Origin: Eutypella sp. D-1
Lineage: Eukaryota; Ascomycota; Sordariomycetes; Xylariales; Diatrypaceae
Direction of reading: 5' to 3'
Length of the DNA stretch: 64,000 nucleotides
Assembly (NCBI GenBank): GCA_023313575.1
Contig: JAJTTP010000002.1
Coordinates: 1,364,001 to 1,428,000, forward strand
Shown: piece by piece, positions 1-11,500 of the stretch
Layout: the number at the start of each line of letters is the position of its first letter
Position numbering within the stretch: the stretch's first letter is position 1
Program-made: the position numbers and the translations under genes
The notes under the pieces: generated by a model
What the model saw: only the letters and a program-made list of their open reading frames with translations
What the model was told of the DNA's origin: nothing
Database searches by the model: none

Positions 1-11
1 GAAGAAGACAT
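1..11 (-). CDS. 5' tip of a gene leaving the left edge (partial)
   Basis: Only the first codons (Met-Ser-Ser-Ser) lie in the window. Read on the minus strand, the start codon at 11-9 sits in an excellent fungal initiation context (CATCAAG before ATG, TC after). It follows an A/C-rich leader and a TATA box about 95 nt upstream. This is how highly or conditionally expressed ascomycete genes usually begin. The product cannot be identified from four residues. The antisense reading of the promoter as a 75-residue ORF (105-332) is ignored because it is the untranslated leader and promoter. Confidence 0.55.
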
Positions 12-101
12 CTTGATGGATTTTATGCAGTTGGACTTGTATGGTTATAAGTGATCTGAATAATGAAATATCTTGGACGATATTCAAGGGGGATTGTGTG
101 G

Positions 102-109
102 TTTTTATA
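102..109 (-). promoter_or_regulatory. TATA box of the left-edge gene
   Basis: On the minus strand the sequence reads TATAAAAA, 91-98 nt upstream of the ATG at 11. It is preceded by a CT-rich region. An AGGGG/CCCCT element lies near 280-290, matching the stress-response element (STRE) core known from ascomycete promoters. Assigning the STRE is inference from a 5-bp core. Confidence 0.5.
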
Positions 110-332
110 GTTGTAGTGTTGATACGGGTGCGGCACGGTGAGTATTAGAAGACGGTGACTTTGGGAAGAGGCAAAAGGGTGGGAAGAGAAGTGCAACTGG
201 TGGGATTGTTGACTGTAGGCTTTTGTACAGGATGAAGACAGAAGACAAAGATGGGGGAAAGGCTACCGAGTGTGAAAGGGGCCCTCCATTTATACTTCTA
301 GACTGCAGCCAGATTGAAACACAAACTTGCAC

Positions 333-3300
333 TTAACTTAGCCACCTGGGGAGGAGTTAGAGCACGGGCGCGGGTTGCTGGTGGGCTCCCCTTCCTACGT
401 ACTACTCTTCCCCTTGCGTACTATGCCTCCCACACCTCACACCACACAGACACCCAAACTATGGACAACACCATCACCCCACGCCCCCCGGGTAGTCCTC
501 CCCCATGTAGACAATCTAGCGCTTGTGATAAGCCAAGCGCATTGTGTCAAACGGGAATCCTCCTTCTAATGGATGGCTACGAAGTATGGCGCACATTGCC
601 CATGTACCTACTGCAGACAAAGCTGCAAGTTGCTGTCAGCGGCCCTCTCGGAATGTATCTACTCCCTCAACAACTACTTCCACTCATCCTTCATTGCTAT
701 CCTACTCAACAAGGTTAGGTAGGTTGCTATGCCATCATAGGTTTGTGCGGGTACATAGTGCGCGTACGCGGGTTGTGTGTGAATACTACTTAGGTAGGTA
801 GTTATTGGGAATTGCGCGATGCATGTGCGATTTGAGCTGATAAGAGAAATCAAATTCGATGGCCCTTGCGTGTGTCCATTGCTCCATTTCATAGGCTTGG
901 GCTTAGCCATGTCACACAGTCCGGGTAACCTGGATGCCTAGAGCTCTAGGTACTCCTTCTCGTTCGTTTTCTGATTTGAAACTCTGTTTCTGCATGTGTC
1001 TCTTGAATCTCCGCTCCGCTGCTGATACCGCCAGGCCAGAGCACGTGGGGTTTATCACTGGTAGGCAAATTGGTCAGCTAAGCGAATCAATCAGCGGAAT
1101 GGCGAGCGAGCAAACAATGACCCCAAAAGGGAATGATGAGTCGCCCGGTCGTAATTCGAAGTGGCGGGCACTTTCTCCCCTTCCTGTTCCTGTTAAGTCG
1201 TTATCCGGATATGCGCATTTGATCCACTCCATATGTGTAGCTCAATCATAACTGGCGGGCACATGATCCAGGGGTTGTTGTCTGGGTCGTCTATGTTCAC
1301 AGTGGGTCATAGTGTCGTGAGAGGTGTGGTGTGGGTGTGGGTTGCGAAGGTCGCGGTCGCGCGTCTTTTGAGGCTCAAGTCCGAATCCCGAACGGACGAG
1401 ACAACGAGACGTCATTTTCTTCGGTCGAGATCCGGACATGTGGAGAAACAAAGAAAGGAATGCGGCTCCTTTTTAAGCTCAATTGACATTGATCCCCGAA
1501 CCGGGTTCATTCGAGCAATAGCCACGCCTTCTCCTGTCGCACTCGGAGCCGCGCTGCACTCTATTGGCTGAAGGCGCTGCCAGAAGCCCCGCTGCGGAAT
1601 TCTTCGGAAGGGTTCGAGGGGAGCTGCCACGTTTCCGATGCCGAGCCGGTAGCTTTGCCGGTCTAGACACGGCTCATCGACCGAGATGTCCGTCTTTGCT
1701 GTAGCTTTAAATAGAAGCTGGGTGTGATGTCATTCGGACCTCTCGTAGGCGGAGATCTTAAGCCACTTGTGGTGTTGAGACATACCACATCATCGAAGGG
1801 TCGGGTGGCTATCCGATAGAAACCTAGAAGACTGTATATATACTTAATCAACAACTCAATCATCACCATATCCAGTATTGCCCAATTTTCGGGTCGCATA
1901 GGGCGTATTTAATCAGCCTAGATTTCATTTAGAGACGTGGGTTTATTATCGTTCTGTGCTGCAATCACCTAGGTTTCTATTCGGCGTGTGTTCGCCCACC
2001 GAGCATCCAACAGCAGTCAATCTGCTCGGCAGGGGAACACTCTTATTTAAAGGTGTCGAAATACTCGGACGGGTCGCAGGTAAGTATGGCGTCGGGCTTT
2101 TTCGCCAGAGCCACAGTGCTACTCCGTAGCATTTGCCTTTTCTCAAGAGCGTTGAGGATTGAAATGTGTTGCCCGCCTCGGTGCTGCACGAATTTAGCTG
2201 GTAGTGACTGGCATGGCAACCTTGACTACAGTCGACCTACGCTGGCAAGATTGCAGAGAGATAAAGGTCAACAGGACAGTTTCACAGTCATATTCAAGTA
2301 AAGATGACCTTCCCAAGGATCGGTGTGTGTACCTACATACAGTACCTTCGCGGGTAACATCTGGCAAGGCAGCTCAACTACGAGTTCACCACCCGCAAGG
2401 CAATCAGTATGGCCGGAAGGAAAGTATGTAGTTGCTACTGAGCCTGATATGAAAGAAACACATTCGGTATACCTCGAGAGGGCGGTAGTTGTTCACCCGA
2501 AGGTTCATCCGTTCGTTCAAGTGGCCTCATCAGCTGTCCGATTGCAGCGCTCTCCTGCCGGCTCGCTTTACCAGGTTACTGTCTAGCATCACTAGCGTCT
2601 GAAGAGGTTTCTATTCCCGATAATAATTACAAGAACAGCCGGATTTACGCAAAAGCCATCGCGATGTCCCGTTCCTGCTGAGATAAGAGAGAGGAATATG
2701 CAACACGGGGCAGAGCCACCACAACCCCCACCCCTTCCTACGAAGTATGGGTGTCCAGGGACACATTATAACAGGAGCAGCATATTAGTCGGGATACCGC
2801 TTCCGATAAGATCAAGTCGTGCAAATCGATGCCTATATCCATACTCCAAATAATGAATTGTCAGTTATCCCTGGCCATGGCTGGCAACAACGCCACACGT
2901 CCAGTCACCTCCTCATATAGAGTTACGATATGCATGTTGGGTAAATGTTGTCGTCCGGGGACAAGCGGGAAAAGGCCCATATGGGTGTGGTTGGTGGCGC
3001 ACTGGAGAGTTTCTGGGCCGATCACCCCGTCTTGCGCACGCGCTCTACCCTCCTTTGCCCATTTTTTGACAAACCAGATAGGGGTTGGAGGGGGGGCGGT
3101 GAATCGGTAAGCACCTGGGCCATGGCTGGATGCAAGGCGATCGAAAATGGCATACACCAGGTTCATGACCTACTCTTAGATTAAGGAGGGTTTGATTAAG
3201 GAGGAGGTCATTGCAGAGGCGTCACATTCGATGACGGTTTGGAAAAGAGTGCCACCAACAACCATATTAGGATATGCTAATGGGCGAGGGGAGGGGGGAG

Positions 3301-6300
3301 GCAGAGTGGAATCCCTACAGCCTTAAGACAACGTGAGCTTTGCCTGCAGGTGTGATCGTCCTCGTACGTCTCATGCCAATCCCCCCCTCTCCCCTCTTCT
3401 CATTGCCGCAACTGGTGAAGGTATGTCCTGTACCCCACGACCTTTCAGACCCAACGGCAGCAACGTCGTGACAACCCCCCGGCAGTGTTATGTGCTGACG
3501 CAGACGAAGACCACGGCTGAATACGGAACGAGCGGCGAAGAGAGGACGGCCAGGATTCTATCTTCTGGTACCTTTGCCAGTTCAGCCAGCTAGCTCTAGT
3601 CAGGGCTGATGTTAGTATCTACCACCCCCTTTCCCGACTATCATCGTGCATCCGGGGCTGCATGCGTGCGACAACACCACCTGACTCCCCACCTCTGCGG
3701 CCTATGCATCCAGAGCTACGTCAAGGTTTCTCTAGAAAGCCAAGAGCTAATGGCGAGGTTGCAGTGCTGTTATCGGGCCATTGTCAAGCTGTGGTGTTGT
3801 AATAGATGCCCAACCTTCGTCGCATCCGCCTAGGCGAGGTGTTGTCTTCCGATGTACCCTATACATCTGTGTACGAACCATATCAATGCCTTTTTTAAAA
3901 GACTTGCTATTTCCTAATTACGAAATATAACCATTTCGAAGTTCACGATGGCTGGAGCAGCGGGTCAGCCTTCCCAGAAGAGCGGATACCCGTGGTTACC
4001 AGTATCTAACCTGGCGCTTAACCCCAGACAAGCGAGCCCCTGATTGGCCGGCCCTGGCTATTTCACACTTCTCGACGCACAACAACGGGCAAGCAAGGGA
4101 ATCAACTATAACTAAGCGCACCCGCCGGCGGACCGAAGCGCATATTTACGCCGTAGAAAGAAAGTGCCGTGGTATTAACTCCGTGTTGGTAATTGCTGCT
4201 TCGCAGCCCAAGACTGCAAGCGCAAGGGTCACAAGCGCTTCAGACGCTGCAAGCGCATTTCGACCCATCTGCACCGGATAACAGAGGTAGATACCCCGGA
4301 AGTAATGGCGTGTATGGCGTCTGTACGACGTCAAGTAACATCTTATAGTAGATATCCACTTTCCAAGACGCGAGCTCGAGGTAGTGATGTTCCGTTACGT
4401 GGTTCATGCGCCCTGTGAGAACTACAGCAGAGAACCGGCGGGGGGAGCATGGGCTCGACGCCCCTTGCAAGGTGTGATCTAGAGTTGTCTAATAGCATTA
4501 TCCAACCCGTCTGTGATAGATATGCAGCAGATTTCTTGGCGTGTTTACAACCCGTTCGTATACATGAGCAGTCATTGGGAAGTCCATTACCGACAGCCAC
4601 AATAATCCTTAATGGAGGAGCTCCGCCCTGATAGCGTAGGCTCCTATCTTAACCGGAGCTATCTAGGCTGTTGACTGGGCTGAAAGCCATGACGACTGCG
4701 GATTGGAGACACTAACACAAGGATGATCGGGGAGGTTGCCGGTGTAAGGTGATATCTACTCTTAGTGTCAGCACCATGTCTCTTCATGTGTGGCAACGGC
4801 AGGAAAACGTCTTGAAGGCTGAAAAATAGCTCACAAGTCTCGAGGGAACAATAAATCTAGTGGTCGAGAGCTCGCCTCGATTTTTATGGACGTGAACCGT
4901 GTGGTTGGCAACCTCCAGGCCATCTCGATCTCATAGCCCTAATTCGGTAGAAGCAAGCATGAGTGTTTTTATTCGGGAGTGGTCTGCTGATAGGTCGTAT
5001 GCGATGTTAGGGGCTGCATCTTGGCCCGCAGTAGGGCTGCCGCGTACATGAATAATAGGGGGTGGGGGGTCTATGGTTGAGATTGGTCACCATCAATTTC
5101 ACCTGTACAACAGTATTTGAAGATGGAGGAGTAATCAATAACATACACCCATATCAAATGGTTCTAGATACGGAATCTGGGTGTGGTCAAATATGAACGC
5201 AAATATCAAATATGAAATGCGTTGGCTCTGTAACTTGTTGGACCGAGTTTCACAGTGGCAAGGAACTGTTCTGCCTAGACCGACGAGCGGGAGAACAATA
5301 GTATCGTTCCAACAACTATCATATTATGTTGGTTCAACGGGAGTTTGCGCAGGATCTTGTAAGACTGATGAAATTGGGGGTCCCGTACTGAAATTAGCAG
5401 CATGAGTGTTAGTATCGGTAGCCAGGGAGAAGCTCGGGAACCTCTAAGGCTCGGGCCGGTTCCTTGTTGCATACCCGGGCAACCTCTCAGGCGCGGTTCG
5501 GTCAGCAACACTTGTTGGTTTCTGTCTGGCGGTACTCGAGTCATCCTGGCTGGCTTTTGAGAGAGGGACTCTGTCTTGTAAGTGGCGAGGGTCCAGGGGC
5601 TCATAACATCTAAGGAGATTGGAGGTTCCGATAAGCACACATCAAGTTCACAACATCAAGGTGGTGTAGCAAAAGCTTCCATTGAAGGAGCCCTACATCT
5701 GAGAAACTCATATGGACACATTGATTCGGCAGGAAGCTCCTTGACCTCATGCTTATCAAGAAAGTGTGGAAGACATATGCGCTAGCTCGAAGCCATCGAC
5801 CAACAAGGGAACCCATCAGAAGAGGAAATCGAACATTTTGTTATGAGCCAGAGTTGGTGCTCGGCTTCCAAGCCTTAGAATAGAAGGCCGATGGCGTTAC
5901 ACACCAGTATGAGAAGAATGACGATGTCACCTACGGTGAGGTCCACCTTGACGGCTGAATCGGCAATGTGTCTATTCCGGGGCATCTACTCCCGGCACAT
6001 CCAATGACCAATGTGTTGGCTCTCGCGGGATTCCATTCCATGCAGATAGAAGATCTTCCGTCTAATTAGCGAAAGGCATCTTTCACCAATCGTAGCTTTC
6101 ACGAGACCGAGGCCACACAGCACATAGATCACTTCCAGTTGGTGACACAAACAGGCATTAACTGCTATACAGAAAGGATTTATTACTAGGAGGCCTCGGG
6201 TATAATGAAGAAGAAAAAAAAGTAGATATTGAATAGGTTTCACGACTTCGCTAGCCGTAAGTAGACTGTGTAACTTGGGAGTTGGGATTCATCGGGCCCT

Positions 6301-8040
6301 ATTATGCAATCTACCGGTCGGGCAGAAGTTGGTTCACCTCCGTTGCCGCGTATCTCTGCATATTGCTTCATCTCCGTACCTGAAGTACGTGTAACTAAGT
6401 TAAAGAAGGGGAGGGGGAGGGTGGTTGTCAGGAAGAAAACGAGGACATCATGGAAGTTTGGTGATTGTCTACAACCTGGAAGTATATAACTTACTTGCAA
6501 GTACCTGCATGTAAGTACCTATCTAAGTGTCCCGGTGGATATCTACTATACAAATATGTACCTCCTTAGGGGCATCCTTGAGTACGTACTTACCTACTGT
6601 AGGTACCTAGGTACCTCTAGGTAGGTAGACCAGTGCTTCCCTGGAAGGTTTGCTGCAGGTGAGGTTACATGCCGAGATATAGCTCCTGGTACGCTATACA
6701 TACCTCTAGGTAGGTGGGTATTGCGTACCTGCTGTAGCATGTTCTCGCGTATCTACTTAGGTAGGCATTACATGGGGTACCCCCTATACCTAGCCCTACT
6801 TAGTAGACTGGGCCTAATTGGGGGTGGGTAATGACTGTACAGGGATGATCATTAGCACCCACCCTCATTTATGTACCTACTGTAGTACCTTAGGTAGGGA
6901 GGTATGTTTGTAGTTCTCTAATCCTGTAAATGAGAGCCCTATCCTTTTATGGACTACCTACCTAGGTACCTAGTAGATGGTCAGTCTCTTTTACAACATT
7001 TTAAAACATTCATGGATGTTTGCTTGCTCATCATTGGGGAGGACCATTGATTAAACAAATGAGAGGTCTCTTCAAGGTCTCTTGCGATGGATGGCTCACC
7101 CGGTCAAAGGCATTGTTCGGTCTCTTTACCCTTTTCTTTTCCGCCTCTTGAGGCTGACAGGCCGGCTACACTGACGGCCCAAATCCTGACTAGAAGAATA
7201 TTGCCAGAGATGGGAAAGTCCCCAGTTCAAGGTTTGACAGCCTTTGTAACTGTGACATCCCTGTCCAGGTTAAAAAGAGTTATTTCGAAAAGGAAAAAAG
7301 GAGAAAAAAAGGAATATCAGTCCAACTCGGATCGGTTAGGCTAAGGCTCTAAGTGGCCCAGCCTATACAAACTCCATTTGGACGTGCCTCAACGGCCTTC
7401 CAGTCTCCCTTTCAATCGGGTAGATACACACGGACACCCTTGTCTCGTTCATGGGGCGGCGGGCGAAAAGGTTGATTTAACGCTACTTCTTTTGCGTAAC
7501 ACAATCAAGAGTGTCACGGCTAACAGAGATGACGTGAGTTGTATCGAGTACCCTAAAGAACTCCTCTTCTGGCTATCTACCTACCAGGTAGGGATGTAAG
7601 AGACGCAGTCTCATTGCAGGTCCCCCATATACGCGTGCTCGCCTACATACACCCATACATCCATGGATGCACCGTTCATGTTACCGCACCACATGGCTGC
7701 GGGACTTACCCCTGCGCCGAACCAACTGCAGGAACATGGTTTCTTCGTCTCTTTAGAAGTCCCTCGACTGTCCAAGGTACATTGTTGGTGCCACGCCGGT
7801 AAGTCATGGTATGACACTTTGGGAGAGGTCTTAGTCTTCGTACACCAGACAGTGGGAGCATCTCACCAAGAATATCATTGAATCTTGAAAGAACGGCACG
7901 GGAAACCAACCAACTGCAAGTTCACGTCCGATCGGGGAGGCAGCAAGGCGTTGCGGGTAACAGAGAGGGCGAGGCAGTCCACTGTCGTTACAACTCGCAA
8001 CTTACAACGACACCGTCGAGAACTGGCAGAAGCCCGTGTC
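333..8040. other. Gene-poor stretch
   Basis: About 7.7 kb with no ORF I can assign to a known family. All open frames are under about 135 codons, overlap on both strands and lack convincing codon structure. The block 6.48-6.99 kb is dense in TAGGTA/TACCTA motifs, including two ACCTAGGT palindromes. Around 5.3-6.0 kb on the minus strand there are weak traces of a possible degraded or small spliced gene (see findings). No tRNA, 5S rRNA or transposase motif was seen. Confidence 0.5.
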
Positions 8041-8048
8041 ACCATGTG

Positions 8049-8054
8049 TATAAA
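8049..8054 (+). promoter_or_regulatory. TATA box ahead of a long ATG-free leader
   Basis: TATAAA is followed by a CT- then CA-rich stretch of about 300 nt that contains no ATG until the start of the Cys-rich ORF at 8359. An ATG-free leader of that length supports a real transcript starting here. Confidence 0.4.
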
Positions 8055-8358
8055 GGAAGACACATCCTCCAGTGTTTCCCTCCTGATCTTTTCTTATATC
8101 TTCACACTACGGTCAACACAGATCTGAGCATCGCATTTCGTATCACAGCTCCCCCTTCATCACATCTACCCCACGCTACTGCTATCAATCGGCAAACGAG
8201 TCACATCTCTTGAAGATCATCTACTCGAAGACTTGGAAGAGTTCAAACTTGATACCTATCGGCTCATTACGACATTAAGACACACGAGGTCAACGTACTA
8301 CATCGACATATTGGGCGGTTTATCAACCTATATTTAAGAGATAGCAATCATCGGCAAG

Positions 8359-8505
8359 ATGTGCGTTGTATATACCCTTACTTACGCGTGCGGGTGCCAA
8401 GAGGTTATGCCTATTTGCGAATGTTCTGGAAAGCAACACAACAACTGCGGAGGTGTTGATTACAAAACGGAGTCTAGCCCGGGAAACTGTTCGAAGCACC
8501 CATAA
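8359..8505 (+). CDS. Small cysteine-rich protein, 48 residues
   Basis: The ORF is too short for ordinary gene callers. It starts Met-Cys-Val-Val-Tyr and carries seven cysteines in 48 residues: one at position 2, a Cys-Gly-Cys at 11-13, a Cys-Glu-Cys at 20-22, and singles further on. There is no hydrophobic signal peptide, so if expressed it is probably intracellular. A Met-Cys start followed by a Tyr-x-Cys-Gly-Cys/His motif is typical of small fungal proteins with a zinc-ribbon-like Cys pattern; this is recollection of a pattern, not a database match. The ATG is the first one after a TATA box at 8049-8054. An intron-like signature (GTATGC donor at 8519, GCTAAC branch, TTTACAG near 8575) lies just after the stop codon, so the C-terminus or the 3' UTR may be spliced. 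Function unknown. Confidence 0.4.
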   Translation: MCVVYTLTYACGCQEVMPICECSGKQHNNCGGVDYKTESSPGNCSKHP

Positions 8506-11500
8506 CGATTCATGACATGTATGCTGCACCATTGGTTCCACAGTCCTTCATATAGCTAACTCGAACTTTACAGATATTCGAGGCACTCGATAGCTATCCC
8601 ATATTGGGCATATCCAGCAGGAGGAGGGCTTGTTAGATTGAAGAGGCCGGCGAGCAATCGCACTGCGGATACCCTGTTCGCTTTCCATTATTCTACCTTT
8701 TCGTTTCTATCCTACTACACTCTTTTGGGCTTCTAAGTCCATCGAACTCGTCGTCTGGCTTTCGGTCACATGGCGCCTGTTACGGAGGGGCTTGTATAGA
8801 TTTCCTTTTCTTGTTATTTACTTTTCCTTTTCCTTTTTCTTACTCTCTTAATATGTGGTTGAGTTATACAGGTCTTGGGTAGAACTTTGGGGCAAGAGAC
8901 TTGCTTCGTGTACGAATTATCGCGTGGAAGGATGTTCTAGTATCTGCTCTATAGCAATTTCCCCCTCCCTCTTCAAGTATCACCAATATAATTCCTTTTC
9001 TATCCGTGCATCGGAGAATTTTTTGCTTTTGCCGGCTGTGGTGAGCGGGTAGCGACATGAGCAACATATGAGGGCCTCCAGTGACAGGTAACGCAAGGAC
9101 AGACTAACACGGCCGCATCCGCTGTCTTGATGCAATCATCCGGGGGGACACATGAGAACCATTCTTCCTCACCGATCAATTGGGGGAGGGGGGGAGAGTG
9201 ACTGGGGTTTGCAGCGGGGGGACATCAACGCTTCCCTTCCGTAAGGCAGAGGTGCATCATGCTGTACATACAGAGCTAGGTCCATATGCCGAGTGGGTTG
9301 CGGCGCTCTATCCCTCCCTTAAGCCACCTCGGGGAGATATAACAAGCCAAAAATTTCCCACTCCCTTCTATAGGACTAAATTCTGACATTATAGGGGGAC
9401 CCGGCAGCTGGAAAGAATGGCCCCTTATAGAACGGGTGGGCCTAAATTATGGTGGGGGAGACCCGCATGGCGTGCATGTCGAAGATCTCACGTGACATTC
9501 GTCTTAAGAATGGAGCTTAGGTGGGGATCATGATACTGGAAAGTACCGCCTAGTTACTACTACCTTAGGTAGGTACCTTCTAACTTCGACGGCCTGCTGA
9601 TTGGAAATTCTTAGACAACGATGTTAAAAAATTAGAATACAACAGGAAAACCTAGTCGATAGACGAACAAATCCTGATACTGACCTGATCAAGTAGGGTT
9701 CGTCTAAGGTTGCCTCCTAATTTAAGTAGGTAACTTAACACATGCCTAGGTAGGTATTAATTAACACCTGCATACACTCAGAGATACATAGACATGATAT
9801 ACATACACCCACCGATTCATCTTCAATTCGATATTTCTTCATGGGCCACGTTTTTGAGCCACATGTATATATGCTGTATTTACATTAAGGGAATACATAT
9901 GTATATCGTCTTACAGGTTCATACCTTAGGTAGGTATTCAAGGGTGGCAGCAGACATCAATTCAATTGGATCGATCTATGATCCATGTGTACTTTGAATC
10001 TCGTCCTTATGGGCTGTGACTAAGAAAGCTAACTGATCTACCTCAATAATTTGATGGTTCCTTCTCGTGTCGCCGCCGCCGGCCCCAACCTTTCTGTTCT
10101 TTCCTCCTATCTCCTTTCCCCCTTTCTATGAAATTTAGTTGGTTATATCAGTGTGCCTCAGGCGCATTTATCTCACGCTGCCTCCTGCCCCGCGTCTGTC
10201 TCTAACTTCGGTGAGATCAACACGTGATGTTAGTAGCACGAAAAAGCCCTTTCGCATCATGGCTTCTCCGACTTAAACTTCAATGCCTAATTTCAGGCAG
10301 CGCGACCAACGATGTGGCGATGATGAGTCTTCTCCGACGAGCTTCATCTTAGGAAGTATCCAATGCCCGTCCGTTGTTCGTATGGGCGGCGGAGGCTTTT
10401 GCTGCAGTTGGCCCTGACAAGCGACCCTAGCTCCGCTAGACTCCGAGCGAGACACAAGAAACGGGTGGGGGAGGGCGAGACAAGAACCGGAGGGCGTACC
10501 CTGATAATTCTGCAGCCACGGCACCTTTCTTGTAAATCGACGGACGATTACACGACGGGTTACGAGCGCGTTCGTATAACTGAGAGGCATGGCTTGATGT
10601 CACGAACCTTGTATCCCCACGTTGAAGATTTAAGCGCCCGATTCGACTGTTGGTGGTGTCGTGCACCTATTTACATGGCAACCTGCGTCTATAGCGTCCA
10701 CCTGCGCCGCCCTTCGAACTGGCATATGTCCACCAACCGAAAACTCCTGAATCACTGATCTCGAAGGCAAAAGGGGTGCAAATATCCCAATCGGGGACTT
10801 CGGCCCAATGCGGACTAAAGGCATGTGACATACAACTAGGCCTCTAGTACTGAAAAAAAGACCTAACCTTCCACCCGATTGAACACGCTTGACCGGTCCG
10901 CTTCCTTTGGATTTGTCATGGCTACCTACTTTTAGTGAAGCCATTCGAAGCGACAAATTGTTTGCTGTTTTTTTTTTTCTTAGGCGAGAAACCCCCTTGC
11001 TTGACAGGAGAATGCCGCGCTTAGCAGCGTGGTGTAGGGTGTGGGGCCGTCGGCATGGCTACCGGCTAAGTACCCTTGAAAAGGAATCCGATTTCAACAA
11101 GTACCTACGTAAATCGAATATGTACTTCGCTACCTGAAGGTGTCTACCTGACACATGCATCGAGGCATATATCGGAGGGCAGAGTGCATCATCCGTGGAT
11201 GCGTGCACAGTATTCGTTCCCGCCAGTGTTGTGTTATTAACTTTAGGTCACGGCCCGAGTCGTCGCCAGCTCCCTATCCAGGCAACACAGGCAACGGGAC
11301 AGCCCGGATGACTGTTTGATCAATCTCTCGATGTACAACAGCCCTCCAATTCACCGAATTCTTCTCGGTTCACCTTATAACTGCATATACCCCCAGGTAA
11401 TAAGTATCAGCGTACTTATGTAAGTCAGTTGCGTGGTAACGATGACAGTGGGCTGTTTCTTCCAGATACCCGGCCCTGTATGGAAACCCCTATCTCTACG

